A DNA stretch of 64,000 nucleotides from Pseudorhodoferax sp032153935 (GTDB lineage Bacteria; Pseudomonadota; Gammaproteobacteria; Burkholderiales; Burkholderiaceae_C). Positions 16,833-26,204 of this stretch are shown here, in pieces. The first letter of the stretch is position 1, and each line of letters begins with the position of its first letter. The notes under the pieces were generated by a model. The model saw only the letters and a list, made by a program, of their open reading frames with translations. It searched no databases and had not been told where the DNA came from. Location: contig NZ_CAXUQL020000001.1 of assembly GCF_964253035.1 (NCBI RefSeq), positions 4,712,001 through 4,776,000 of the forward strand, written 5' to 3'. Made by a program: the position numbers and the translations under genes.

Positions 16833-18017
16833 TCAGCCAGCCAGCAGGTGCTGGGCGTGGCGTGCCGCGATCCACTCTTCGTTGGTGGGCTCCACGGCCA
16901 CGCGCACGCGGCTGGCGGGGTCCGAGATCAGTGGCGCGTGGGCGGCGTTGGCCGGCAGATCCAGCGCGACGCCCAGCCAGCCCAGGCCCGCGCAGATGCG
17001 TTCGCGCAGCACCTGGCTGTGCTCGCCGATGCCGGCCGTGAAGACCAGCATGTCCAGCCCGCCCAGAACGGCCGTCAGCGCGCCGATCTCGCGCACCACG
17101 CGGCGCACGTAGAGCTGCAGGGCCAGCGCGGCGCGCGGCGTGTCGGCCTCGCGTGCGAGCAGCACGCGCGGGTCGGACGAGATGCCCGAGATGCCCAGCA
17201 GGCCCGACTCGTGGTAGAGCACGCGGCCGACCTGCTCGAGCGTGAGCTTCTCGATCTCCATGAGGTAGAGCACGGCGCCGGGGTCCAGCGCGCCCGTGCG
17301 CGTGCCCATCATGAGCCCGTCCAGCGCCGAGAAGCCCATGGTCGTGGCCTGGCTGCGCAGCTCCTGCATCGCGCACAGGCTCGCGCCAGATCCCAGGTGC
17401 GCGACGATGGTGCGTCCGCGCGCGGCCTCGCCATGGCGCTCGGCCAGCGCCACGGCCATGTAGGCGTAGGACAGGCCGTGGAAGCCGTAGCGGCGCAGCC
17501 CACGCTCGTAGGCCGCGTAGGGCAGGGGCAGCAACTGCTCGAGCAGCGGCACGGTGTGGTGGAAGGCCGTGTCGAAGCAGGCCACCTGCGGCAGCAACGG
17601 CTGCTCGCGCAGCAGGATCTCCATCGCCTCCAGCGCGAAGGGTTGGTGCAGCGGCGCCAGCGGCACCAGGGCCTTGAGGTCGGCCAGCACCTGCGCGTCC
17701 ACGCGCACGGGCGCGAAGTACTTGGCGCCACCGTGCACCACGCGGTGGGCCACGGCCGCGATGGGCCGCCCGTCCAGCCAGCGCAGCACCTCGTCCCGGA
17801 TCAGCCGCAGCGCCGCCGCATACGGGTGCGTGCTGCCCAGCGCGGCGGGCCGCACGGGCACCGTGCTCGCGCCGAAGTCCGGCTGCGGGCTGCCGATGCC
17901 CTGCACCTTGCCGTTCCAGGCCGGGGTGCGGCCCGGGTCGGCCGCGTCGAACACGCCGAACTTGATGCTGGACGAGCCGCAGTTCAGCACGACGATGAAG
18001 GAGGTGGGTGCGTTCAT
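16833..18017 (-). CDS. ackA: Acetate kinase
   Basis: Converts acetyl phosphate and ADP to acetate and ATP (394 residues, normal length). The N-terminal LNCGSSSIKFGVF phosphate loop, AVAHRVVHGG, ACFDTAFHHTVP, RYGFHGLSYAYMA, VAHLGSGASLCA and FTAGIGEHS motifs are all present. Its ATG overlaps the stop of the phosphotransacetylase gene by four bases. Together they give substrate-level ATP from acetyl-CoA when respiration is limited. Confidence 0.96.
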   Translation of the reverse strand: MNAPTSFIVVLNCGSSSIKFGVFDAADPGRTPAWNGKVQGIGSPQPDFGASTVPVRPAALGSTHPYAAALRLIRDEVLRWLDGRPIAAVAHRVVHGGAKYFAPVRVDAQVLADLKALVPLAPLHQPFALEAMEILLREQPLLPQVACFDTAFHHTVPLLEQLLPLPYAAYERGLRRYGFHGLSYAYMAVALAERHGEAARGRTIVAHLGSGASLCAMQELRSQATTMGFSALDGLMMGTRTGALDPGAVLYLMEIEKLTLEQVGRVLYHESGLLGISGISSDPRVLLAREADTPRAALALQLYVRRVVREIGALTAVLGGLDMLVFTAGIGEHSQVLRERICAGLGWLGVALDLPANAAHAPLISDPASRVRVAVEPTNEEWIAARHAQHLLAG

Positions 18018-19420
18018 GGTGGGCTCTTCCGATAGTGCTCCGCCAGCAGCACGGCGATGGCGCAGGAGGCGATGCGGGTCTCGCGGCTGTCGGCGCGGCT
18101 GGTCAGCACGATGGGCACCTTGGCGCCCAGCACCACGCCGGCCGTGGCCGCGTCGCCCATGTACTCGAGCTGCTTGGCCAGCATGTTGCCGCTCTCCAGG
18201 TCGGGCACCACGAGCACGTCTGCCTGGCCGGCCACGGGCGAGACGATGCCCTTGGTGCGCGCCGCGGCGGCCGAGACCGCGTTGTCGAAGGCCAGCGGCC
18301 CGTCCAGCACGGCGCCCGTGATCTGGCCGCGCTCGGCCATCTTGCACAGCGCGGCCGCGTCCAGCGTGGCGGGCATGGCCGGGTTCACGGTCTCCACGGC
18401 CGCCAGGATGGCCACGCGCGGCTCGGCCACGCCGATCGCATGGGCCAGCGTGATGGCGTTGCGCACGATGTCGGCCTTGTGCTCCAAGGTGGGCGCGATG
18501 TTGATGGCCGCGTCGGTGATGATGAAGGGCCGGGGGTAGGCCGGCGTCTGCATCACGAAGCAGTGCGAGAGCCGGCGCTTGGTGCGCAGGCCCGCGTCCG
18601 CCGCCAGCACGGCACTGACGAGCTCGTCGGTGTGCAGGCTGCCCTTCATGAGGGCCTGCACCTGGCCCTGGCCCGCCAGCTCGGCCGCGCGCGCGGCCGC
18701 CGCGTGGCTGTGCGGCACGTCCTCGATGGCGATGCCCCTGAGGTCCAGGCCCGCGGCAGCGGCCACCGCCTCGAGCCTGGCGCGCGGCGCCACGAGCAGG
18801 GGCTCGATGAGGCCGGCGGCGCGCGCGTCCAGCGCGCCGCCCAGGCTCAGCGCGTCGCAGGGATGGACCACGGCCACGTGGATCGGTCCCAGCGGCCGCA
18901 CATGCTGCAGCAGCCGCGGCAGGCCGTCGGCCGTGTGCAGCCGCACCTCGGGCAGCGTGGTGGCGGGTCGCTCGATCTTCTCGGACGGCGCCAGCACCTC
19001 GGCCTCGCCGTCGATGACGGTCTCGCCATGCTGGTTGGTACAGCAGCAGGCCAGCGTGACGCGCTGCCTGTGCGGCTCCAGCGCGCTCACGGTGACCGCG
19101 ATCTCCAGCGTGTCGCCCACGCGCACGGGCCGCTTGAAGTGCAGCGTCTGGCCCAGGTAGACCGTGCCGGGGCCGGGCAGGCGCGTGCCCAGCACGGCCG
19201 AGATCAACGCGCCACCCCACATGCCGTGCGCGACCACGCCCGCAAAGCGCGTGGAGGCCGCGTACTCGGCGTCCAGGTGGGCCGGGTTCACGTCGCCCGA
19301 GAGCACGGCGAACAGCGCGATGTCCTGCTGCGTGAGCGTGCGCACGATGCGCGCGCTGTCGCCCAGCGCGAGTTCGTCGAAGGTGCGGTTGCGCAGCATC
19401 TGCGGCGCGCCCGTGCTCAT
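18014..19420 (-). CDS. MaoC-phosphate acetyltransferase fusion (bifunctional enoyl-CoA hydratase/phosphotransacetylase)
   Basis: Two-domain enzyme of 468 residues. Residues ~10-140 form a MaoC-like hot-dog hydratase domain (FAVLSGDVNPAHLDAEYA, the catalytic Asp/His pattern). Residues ~165-465 form a Pta/Ptb phosphate acyltransferase (LMKGSLHTDELVSAVL, RLSHCFVM, ALDGPLAFDNAVSAAAA-type region). It makes acetyl phosphate from acetyl-CoA for AckA. I prefer the Met at 19420 because GGAGG lies five bases before it; an ATG at 19432 is in frame. The pairing with ackA, Usp and PHA genes suggests a role in acetyl-CoA overflow. Confidence 0.9.
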   Translation of the reverse strand: MSTGAPQMLRNRTFDELALGDSARIVRTLTQQDIALFAVLSGDVNPAHLDAEYAASTRFAGVVAHGMWGGALISAVLGTRLPGPGTVYLGQTLHFKRPVRVGDTLEIAVTVSALEPHRQRVTLACCCTNQHGETVIDGEAEVLAPSEKIERPATTLPEVRLHTADGLPRLLQHVRPLGPIHVAVVHPCDALSLGGALDARAAGLIEPLLVAPRARLEAVAAAAGLDLRGIAIEDVPHSHAAAARAAELAGQGQVQALMKGSLHTDELVSAVLAADAGLRTKRRLSHCFVMQTPAYPRPFIITDAAINIAPTLEHKADIVRNAITLAHAIGVAEPRVAILAAVETVNPAMPATLDAAALCKMAERGQITGAVLDGPLAFDNAVSAAAARTKGIVSPVAGQADVLVVPDLESGNMLAKQLEYMGDAATAGVVLGAKVPIVLTSRADSRETRIASCAIAVLLAEHYRKSPP

Positions 19421-19509
19421 CGTCGCCTCCATGGGAGGCTGTTCTGGAACTTCTGCATACTTCTCCTTTCGCGGCGGCCGCTGCCGCCTCTTGCCTTGTC
19501 CTGCCGTCC

Positions 19510-21228
19510 ATGCATACCGTCGAAACCGTGCTGCTCGTGCTCCTGCTCGGAGCGCTGACCGGCATCGCCGCGCGCTACATGCGCGCCATTCCCTTGCCCC
19601 TGATCCAGGTCGCGCTCGGCGCGGCGCTGTCCTGGCCGCAGAAGGGCCTGCACATCGCCTTCGATCCCGAGCTGTTCCTGCTGCTGTTCATCCCGCCGCT
19701 GCTGTTCGCCGATGGCTGGCGCATCCCCAAACGCGAGTTCTTCGCCTTGCACCGCCCCATTCTGCGGCTCGCGCTGGGCCTCGTGCTGTTCACGGTGCTC
19801 GGCCTGGGGTATCTGATCCACTGGATGATCCCATCCATGCCGCTCACCGTGGCCTTCGCGCTGGCCGCCGTGGTCTCGCCGACCGACGCGGTCGCCGTCT
19901 CGGCCATCACGCGCAACCTGGGCATGCCGGCCAAGACCATGCATGTGCTGGAGGGCGAGTCGCTGCTCAACGACGCCTCGGGCCTGGTGGCGCTCAAGTT
20001 CGCGGTGGCGGCCACGCTGACGGGCGTCTTCTCCTGGGCCGACGCGGGCAAGGAGTTCCTGTGGGTCGCGCTGGGCGGCCTGGCGGTGGGCGCGGGCCTG
20101 GGCTGGGCCTTCGCCGTGGGCCGCGAGACCGTCACGCGGCGCGTGGGCGACGTGGCCGCCACGCAGATGGTGCTGCTGCTCGTGCTGCTGCCGTTCGCGG
20201 CCTACCTCGTGGGCGAGCACATCGGCGTCTCGGGCATCCTGGCCGCCGTGGCGGCCGGCGTCACGACCAACTTCGCCGACCTGCGGCGCAGCGAGTTCGT
20301 GGCCGAGCGCATGCAGACCGAGGGCATCTGGACCATGGTGGAGTCGGCCTTCAACGGCGCCATCTTCCTGCTGCTGGGCCTGCAGCTGCCCTCCATCGTG
20401 GGCACCACGCTGGCGGCGGCCGGCGACGACTGGTGGCAGCCCGCCGGCCAGGCGCTGCTGATCACGCTGGCGCTGCTGGGCCTGCGCTGGATCTGGCTCA
20501 TGCTGGGCGTGCGCGGCAGCCTGTGGCGCGCGCACGAGCGCGGCTCCATGGCCGAGCCGCCCTCGCTGCTGCTGACCCTGGCGACCACGCTGGCCGGCAT
20601 CCGCGGCGCCGTGACACTGGCCGGCGCCCTGTCGGTGCCGCTGCTGCTGCCCGGCGGCGCGGCCTTCCCGGCGCGCGACCACCTGGTCTTCCTGGCCACG
20701 GGCACCATCCTGCTGACCTTGGCCATCGGCAGCGTGGGCCTGCCCCTGGTGCTGCGCCGGCTGCCGCTGGCCGGCGAGCCGGCCGCGCTGCAGGAGGAGC
20801 GCAACGCGCGGCTGGCCGCCTGCAAGGCGGCCATCGCCCACATGGCGCACAAGAAGCCCAGCACCAACGACCCGGACCGCCTGGCCCAGATCCAGGAGGC
20901 CGTGGGCCGGCTCACGCAGGACTACCGCAAGCGCATCGACCTGCTGGAAGACCCCGCGACGCCGACCACGCCCGAAGCCCAGGCCGAATCGCCCGAGGCC
21001 GTGCGCCAGCGCCGCCAGCGCTACCTGCTCGAGATGGAGCTGCGGCTGCAGGCCCTGCACGTGGAGCGCAACGCCTTGTACGCCGAGCGCCAGGCGCACC
21101 GCATCAACGACGAATCGCTGCGCGCGCTGGTGGGCGAGCTGGACCTGGCCGAGGTCTCGCTGCGCAAGCGCCTGGCCGTGGCGCGCCAGGCCGCCGGTCT
21201 GGCGGGTGGCGCGCCGGCGTCGCACTGA
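19510..21228 (+). CDS. CPA1-family Na+/H+ antiporter
   Basis: Monovalent cation/proton antiporter (572 residues) with about twelve membrane helices in the first ~420 residues. The CPA1 core motifs are present: LLFIPPLLFADGWR, VVSPTDAVAVSAI (the essential aspartate), EGESLLNDASGLVALKFA and GIRGAVTLAGALSVP. A ~150-residue charged cytoplasmic tail rich in Arg/Glu/Gln follows, as in bacterial YjcE-type members. It is transcribed divergently from pta across a 90-base gap. Ion specificity cannot be read from sequence. Confidence 0.92.
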   Translation: MHTVETVLLVLLLGALTGIAARYMRAIPLPLIQVALGAALSWPQKGLHIAFDPELFLLLFIPPLLFADGWRIPKREFFALHRPILRLALGLVLFTVLGLGYLIHWMIPSMPLTVAFALAAVVSPTDAVAVSAITRNLGMPAKTMHVLEGESLLNDASGLVALKFAVAATLTGVFSWADAGKEFLWVALGGLAVGAGLGWAFAVGRETVTRRVGDVAATQMVLLLVLLPFAAYLVGEHIGVSGILAAVAAGVTTNFADLRRSEFVAERMQTEGIWTMVESAFNGAIFLLLGLQLPSIVGTTLAAAGDDWWQPAGQALLITLALLGLRWIWLMLGVRGSLWRAHERGSMAEPPSLLLTLATTLAGIRGAVTLAGALSVPLLLPGGAAFPARDHLVFLATGTILLTLAIGSVGLPLVLRRLPLAGEPAALQEERNARLAACKAAIAHMAHKKPSTNDPDRLAQIQEAVGRLTQDYRKRIDLLEDPATPTTPEAQAESPEAVRQRRQRYLLEMELRLQALHVERNALYAERQAHRINDESLRALVGELDLAEVSLRKRLAVARQAAGLAGGAPASH

Positions 21229-21248
21229 GCGGGGCGGCCAGGCTCGGT

Positions 21249-22376
21249 TCATGCCATCTGCGCAATGGTCTTGCGGAAGCGGCGCAGCGACAGGCCGAAC
21301 AGCACGCCGCCGATCACCAGCAGGCAGGCGAAGGGCTTCCACACCACGTCCAGGCCGGCACCCCGGTAGAGGATGGCCTGCGCCAGTTCGACGAAGTGCG
21401 TCGTCGGTGCGAGCAGCATCACGTCCTGCACCAGCGCCGGCATGCTCTCGCGCGGGGTCATGCTGCCCGACAGCATCTGCAGCGGCAGCATGATCAACAC
21501 CATCAGCAGGCCGAACTGCGGCATGCTGCGCGCCAGTGTCGCCAGCCAGATGCCCATCGCCGTGGTGGCGAACAGGCACAACGCGGCGCCGGTCAGGAAC
21601 AGCGGGATCGAACCCTCCACCGGCACCTGCAGCAGCGTGCGCACGACGAGCTGCAGCGCCATCCACGCGGCCAGCAGCACCACCAGCCCCATGGCCCAGA
21701 CCTTGGCCAGCATGATCTCGGTGGGCGTGACCGGCATCACCAGCAGGTGCTCGATGGTGCCGTGCTCGCGCTCGCGGATCAGCGCCGCGCCGGTCAGGAT
21801 GATGGACAGCAGCGTGACGTTGTTGATGATCTGCATCAGCGAGCCGAACCACATCTGCTGCAGGGCAGGGTTGAAGCGCGCGCGCAGCGCCAGGTCCACC
21901 GGCAGGGTGGTGCTGGTGCGGTGGCGCTGCACGAATTCGGTGACCTGGCCCAGCGCGATCTGCTGCACGTAGCCGCTGCCGGAGAAGGCCTGGCTCATGC
22001 GCGTGGCGTCCACGTTGAGCTGCAGCTCGGCGCTGCGCCCGGCCAGCACGTCGCGCTGGAATCCCGGCGGGATGGTCAGCGCGAAGGTGATGCTGCCGGC
22101 GTCCATCGCCGCGTCCATGTCCGTCTGCGACTGCAGGTGCTGCGCCACGAACTGCGGCGCGTAGAACGCGGCGGCGATGCGTGCCGACAGCGGCGATGCG
22201 TCCTCGTCGAGGATGGCGATCGGTGCCTGGTGCAGCGTCTCGGGCATTGCCGTGCCCGCGGTGTAGACCGACACCGTGAAGGTGTAGGCGATCAACACCA
22301 GCATGACCGGGTCGCGCCACAGGCTCCACAGCTCCTTGATGCCCAGGCGCCAGATGTTGGACAGGTGCCGGCGCAT
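21249..22376 (-). CDS. ABC-2 type permease (YhhJ-like)
   Basis: Membrane permease of 375 residues with the ABC-2 layout: one N-terminal helix, a large periplasmic loop (~50-170) and five helices at the C-terminus. The loop-to-membrane motif REREHGTIEHLLVMPVTPTEI is characteristic of the YhhJ/YadH group. It begins two bases after the rbbA stop on the same strand, so it is the last gene of the fabI-nodT-hlyD-rbbA-permease operon and likely pairs with the RbbA permease half. Substrate unknown. Confidence 0.9.
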   Translation of the reverse strand: MRRHLSNIWRLGIKELWSLWRDPVMLVLIAYTFTVSVYTAGTAMPETLHQAPIAILDEDASPLSARIAAAFYAPQFVAQHLQSQTDMDAAMDAGSITFALTIPPGFQRDVLAGRSAELQLNVDATRMSQAFSGSGYVQQIALGQVTEFVQRHRTSTTLPVDLALRARFNPALQQMWFGSLMQIINNVTLLSIILTGAALIREREHGTIEHLLVMPVTPTEIMLAKVWAMGLVVLLAAWMALQLVVRTLLQVPVEGSIPLFLTGAALCLFATTAMGIWLATLARSMPQFGLLMVLIMLPLQMLSGSMTPRESMPALVQDVMLLAPTTHFVELAQAILYRGAGLDVVWKPFACLLVIGGVLFGLSLRRFRKTIAQMA

Positions 22377-22378
22377 CG

Positions 22379-25117
22379 TCAGCTCTCCTGCTTCTTCAGC
22401 AGCGCGATGGCCAGGCCCAGGATCACCGGGACCGAGGCCAGCAGCGGCCAGAAGGCAGCCTGCAGGTCCGCCAGACCCAGCGCCTTGCCGAACACGCCGC
22501 GGCTGATGATGAACATGTGGGTGGCCGGAAAGATCTCGCCGACCAGACGCCCCCCGCCTTCCAGCGATGACACCGGGTTCGTCATGCCCGAGAACTGCGT
22601 GGCGGGGATCAGCGTGCCGATCATCGCGAAGAACATCGCGGCGATCTGGCTGCGGGTCAGGGCCGAGGCCAGCAGTCCCATGCCGGTGGCCGAGAAGCTG
22701 AACACCAGCGCCGCCAGCGCCAGTGTCCAGAAGCTGCCCGTCATCGGCACGCCGAACACGGTGACGGCGAGCAGGCACATCAGCAGGAAGTTCAGCATCG
22801 CCAGCGCCACGTAGGGCAACTGCTTGCCGAGCAGGAACTCGGTGCGCGTCACCGGCGTCACGTACAGGTTGATGATGGAGCCCATCTCCTTCTCGCGCAC
22901 CACGGCCAGCGCGGTCAGCATGGCCGGCAGCATCATCAGCAGCAGCGGGATCACGGCGGGCACCATCGCCGGCAGGCTGCGCACGTCGGGGTTGTAGCGA
23001 AAGCGGGTCTGCATCTGCACGACGCTGCTGGAGGACAGGCCGCGCGCCTGCGCCTGATCGGCCAGCCACTGCTGGTGCATGCCCTGCACGTAGCCCTTGA
23101 CGGTCTCGGCGCGCTGCGGCATGGCGCCATCGATCCAGGCACCCACGGCAACCTCGTGCCCGCGCAGCGCGCCGCGGCCGAAGCCGGGCGGAAGCTCGAT
23201 GGCGAGGGCCAGCTCGCCGCTGCGCATGCGGCGGTCCAGATCGGCGTAGTCGGTGATCGGCGGCCGTTCGGTGAAGTAGCGCGAGCCGGACAGGTTCAGC
23301 GCGTAGTTCTGGCTCAGGGTGCTCTGGTCCCGGTCCAGCACGGCGTAGTTCAGGTTCTCCACGTCCAGGCTGATGCCGTAGCCCATCACGAACATCAGGA
23401 TCAGTGAGCCGGCCAGCGCCAGCGTGGCGCGCACCGGGTCGCGCTGCAGTTCGAGCGCCTCGCGCCACAGGTAGCTGTACAGGCGCTGCAGCGAAGCGCG
23501 CACGCGGCCCTGGGCGGCGGCGCGCTCCGCGGGTGGCGCCGCGGGCGCGGGTGTGGCCGGCGTGGCCGCGCCCGCGCCGCCGCTGGCTTCGAGCAGGTAG
23601 CCGATGAAGGCTTGCTCCAGCGTGGCGGCGCCGCGCTTGCGCACCAGCTCGCGCGGCGTGTCGCTGTCGAGCACGCGGCCGGCGTGCATCATCGACATGC
23701 GGTCGCAGCGCGCGGCCTCGTTCATGAAGTGGGTGGAGATGAAGATCGTCACGCGGTCGCGCCGCGACAGCTCCACCAGCAGGCGCCAGAAGGCGTCGCG
23801 AGCGACCGGGTCGACGCCCGAGGTCGGCTCGTCCAGAATCAGCAGCTCGGGCCGGTGCACCATCGCCACCGCCAGCGACAGGCGCTGGCGCAGGCCCAGC
23901 GGCAGGCTCTCGGGCAGGCTGTCCAGCACCCCGGCCAGGCCGAAGCGCGCCACCATCTCGTCCACGCGCGCGGCGCGCTCGGCCTGCGGCACGTGGAACA
24001 GCTGCGCGTGCAGCACCAGGTTCTGGCGCACCGTCAACTCGCCGTACAGCGAGAAGGCCTGCGACATGTAGCCCACGCGCCGGCGCGTGGCGATGTCCCT
24101 GGGGTCCACCGGCTGGCCGAACAGCGCGGCCTGGCCCGCGCTGGCCGGCAGCAGGCCGGTCAGCATCTTCATCGTGGTGGACTTGCCGCAGCCGTTGCTG
24201 CCGAGGAAGCCGAAGATCTCGCCGCGCCGGATCCGGAAGTCCACGTGGTCCACGGCCGTGAAATCGCCGAAGCGCATGGTCAGCCCGCGCGCCTCGATGG
24301 CGATGTCCTCGTGGCCGTCGTCGGGCAGGGGCGGGATCTCCACCGGCGCGTGGCCGCGCTTGCGCTCCTCGGGCAGCAGCGCGATGAAGGCCTCCTCCAG
24401 CGAATGCACCCGGGTCTGCGCCAGCAATTCGGCCGGCGAGCCGATGGCCAGCACGCGCCCGGCGTCCATCACCACCAGCCAGTCGAAGCCCTGGGCCTCG
24501 TCCATGTAGGCGGTGGCGACCAGCACGCTCATGCGCGGCCGTTCAGTGCGGATGCCGTCGATCAGCGACCAGAACTGCGCGCGCGCCAGCGGATCGACGC
24601 CGGTGGTGGGTTCGTCCAGGATCAACAGATCCGGGTCGTGGATCAGCGCACAGCACAGGCCGAGCTTTTGCTTCATGCCGCCGGACAGCTTGCCGGCCGG
24701 CCGGTCGAGGAAGGGGCGCAGGCCGGTGCTGGCGGTCAGCGCGTCGATGCGCTGGCGCCGCGCGGCCGCGTCGTGGCCGAACAAGCGGGCGAAGAACTGC
24801 AGGTTTTCCTCGACCGACAGCGTGGGATAGAGGTTGCGGCCCAGTCCCTGCGGCATGTAGGCGATGCGCGGGCACACGGCCGTGCGGTGGCGCCGGTCGG
24901 CCATGTCGCCGCCCAGCGCCTCGACCCGGCCTTCCTGTACCGCGCGCGCGCCCGCCACCAGCGACAGCAGGCTGCTCTTGCCAACGCCGTCGGGGCCGAT
25001 CAGCCCGACCATGCGCCCGGCCGGGATGTCCAGGTCCACGCCGTCCACGGCCAGCGTGGCGCCATGGCGCAGCCGCACGCCTGCCAGGCGCACGACCTGC
25101 TGGGCTTCAGCAGACAT
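22379..25117 (-). CDS. rbbA: RbbA-type fused ABC protein (ATPase-ATPase-permease)
   Basis: Large ABC fusion of 912 residues. Two nucleotide-binding domains are in tandem: Walker A GPDGVGKSS (41-49) with LSGGMKQKL and LLILDEPTTGVDP, then GSNGCGKST with a degenerate signature LPLGLRQRL and LLILDEPTSGVDP. A C-terminal ABC-2 permease (~540-912) carries EKEMGSIINLYVTPVTRTEF. This domain order is that of RbbA/YhiH, found with YhhJ and YhiI. The neighbours (permease, HlyD, outer membrane factor) make a complete envelope-spanning exporter. RbbA of E. coli is called ribosome-associated; the gene context here argues for transport. Confidence 0.92.
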   Translation of the reverse strand: MSAEAQQVVRLAGVRLRHGATLAVDGVDLDIPAGRMVGLIGPDGVGKSSLLSLVAGARAVQEGRVEALGGDMADRRHRTAVCPRIAYMPQGLGRNLYPTLSVEENLQFFARLFGHDAAARRQRIDALTASTGLRPFLDRPAGKLSGGMKQKLGLCCALIHDPDLLILDEPTTGVDPLARAQFWSLIDGIRTERPRMSVLVATAYMDEAQGFDWLVVMDAGRVLAIGSPAELLAQTRVHSLEEAFIALLPEERKRGHAPVEIPPLPDDGHEDIAIEARGLTMRFGDFTAVDHVDFRIRRGEIFGFLGSNGCGKSTTMKMLTGLLPASAGQAALFGQPVDPRDIATRRRVGYMSQAFSLYGELTVRQNLVLHAQLFHVPQAERAARVDEMVARFGLAGVLDSLPESLPLGLRQRLSLAVAMVHRPELLILDEPTSGVDPVARDAFWRLLVELSRRDRVTIFISTHFMNEAARCDRMSMMHAGRVLDSDTPRELVRKRGAATLEQAFIGYLLEASGGAGAATPATPAPAAPPAERAAAQGRVRASLQRLYSYLWREALELQRDPVRATLALAGSLILMFVMGYGISLDVENLNYAVLDRDQSTLSQNYALNLSGSRYFTERPPITDYADLDRRMRSGELALAIELPPGFGRGALRGHEVAVGAWIDGAMPQRAETVKGYVQGMHQQWLADQAQARGLSSSSVVQMQTRFRYNPDVRSLPAMVPAVIPLLLMMLPAMLTALAVVREKEMGSIINLYVTPVTRTEFLLGKQLPYVALAMLNFLLMCLLAVTVFGVPMTGSFWTLALAALVFSFSATGMGLLASALTRSQIAAMFFAMIGTLIPATQFSGMTNPVSSLEGGGRLVGEIFPATHMFIISRGVFGKALGLADLQAAFWPLLASVPVILGLAIALLKKQES

Positions 25118-25120
25118 CGC

Positions 25121-26188
25121 TCACTCCGGCACCCGGATGGTCAGTTCGTCCGGCCAGGGCGCCTGCGCGTCGAGCTTGACCCAGGCCACGCCGGGCAGGC
25201 CGGTCTTGACCTGCTGCAGGTGCTTTTGCAGCAGCGCCGGATCGATCTGCGCCTTCACGCGGAACATCAGCTTCTGCCGCTCGCTGGCGGTCTCCACCGT
25301 CTTCGGCGTGAACTGCGCGGTGCTGGCGACGAAGCTGATCCTGGCCGGGATCACGTACTGCGGCGCTGCGTCGAGGATGATGCGCGCCTCGCTGCCGAGC
25401 GCGACGCGGCCGGCCACGGTCTCGGGCAGGAAGAAGCTCATGTAGACGTCGGACAGGTCGACCAGGTTGAGCAGCTTGCCGCCGCCGGCCAGCACCTCGC
25501 CGGGCTGCGCCAGCCGGAACTGCACGCGGCCGTCGCGCGGCGCCTTGAGCGTGCTGTCGGCCATGTCGGCGTCGATGCGGGCCACGGTGGCCTCGGCCGC
25601 CTGCACCGCGGCGTCGGCGCCCACGCGCTGGGCGCGGGCGGCGGCGATCGCTGCCTGCGCCGCGGCCACCTGCGCACGCACGGCGGCGACCACGGCCTCG
25701 GCGCTGTGCACGCGGGCGCGGTCGTCGTCCAGTTCCTGCTGCGAGGAGGCGCCGTCGCGCGCCAGCGTCTCCGAGCGTGCCAGCCGGCGGCGCGCGGCAT
25801 CCAGCTCGCTCTCGCGCTGGATCACCTGGGCCTGCACGGCCAGGCGGTCGCTTTCCCGTGCGGTGACCTGGGCCTGGGCCTGGGCCACCCCGGTGACGGC
25901 CTGTTGCTGGCGCGCCAGCGCCTCGTTGCGCTGCGCGACGAGGCTGTCGATCTGCATCGTCGCCAGCGACTGGCCGGCGCTGACGAACGCCCCTTCGTCG
26001 ACCAGCATCTCCTGCACACGGCCGGCGAGCTTGGTGGCGACGTCGACCTCGGTGGCCTCGATGCGGCCGTTGCCGCTGGCGAAGCCTTCACCGGGGCCCT
26101 GCGGCTGGCGGGACTGCCAGGCCCACCAGCCGGCACCAGCGAGCACGGCGATGGCGAGGACGGGAAGCAAGCGGTTCTTGGTGGCCAT
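25121..26188 (-). CDS. HlyD-family periplasmic adaptor protein
   Basis: Membrane-fusion protein (355 residues) linking the ABC permeases to the outer-membrane channel. One N-terminal helix (RLLPVLAIAVLAGAGWWAW) anchors it. The biotinyl-lipoyl half GRIEATEVDVATKLAGRVQEMLVDEGAFVSAGQ lies near residue 40, followed by a long alpha-helical hairpin (~80-200, Ala/Gln/Arg rich) and the matching beta barrel. It starts three bases from rbbA and is 16 bases after nodT, both on the same strand. Closest to E. coli YhiI by layout. Confidence 0.92.
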   Translation of the reverse strand: MATKNRLLPVLAIAVLAGAGWWAWQSRQPQGPGEGFASGNGRIEATEVDVATKLAGRVQEMLVDEGAFVSAGQSLATMQIDSLVAQRNEALARQQQAVTGVAQAQAQVTARESDRLAVQAQVIQRESELDAARRRLARSETLARDGASSQQELDDDRARVHSAEAVVAAVRAQVAAAQAAIAAARAQRVGADAAVQAAEATVARIDADMADSTLKAPRDGRVQFRLAQPGEVLAGGGKLLNLVDLSDVYMSFFLPETVAGRVALGSEARIILDAAPQYVIPARISFVASTAQFTPKTVETASERQKLMFRVKAQIDPALLQKHLQQVKTGLPGVAWVKLDAQAPWPDELTIRVPE

Positions 26189-26204
26189 GGTGCTTTGTCT
26201 GAGG

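Noticed and set aside
19417..22329. 970-codon minus-strand frame across the antiporter and the permease
   Set aside because: Antisense to the well-supported CPA1 antiporter; low-complexity His/Gln/Arg/Gly composition without family motifs. Only the permease region on that strand is real, in another frame.
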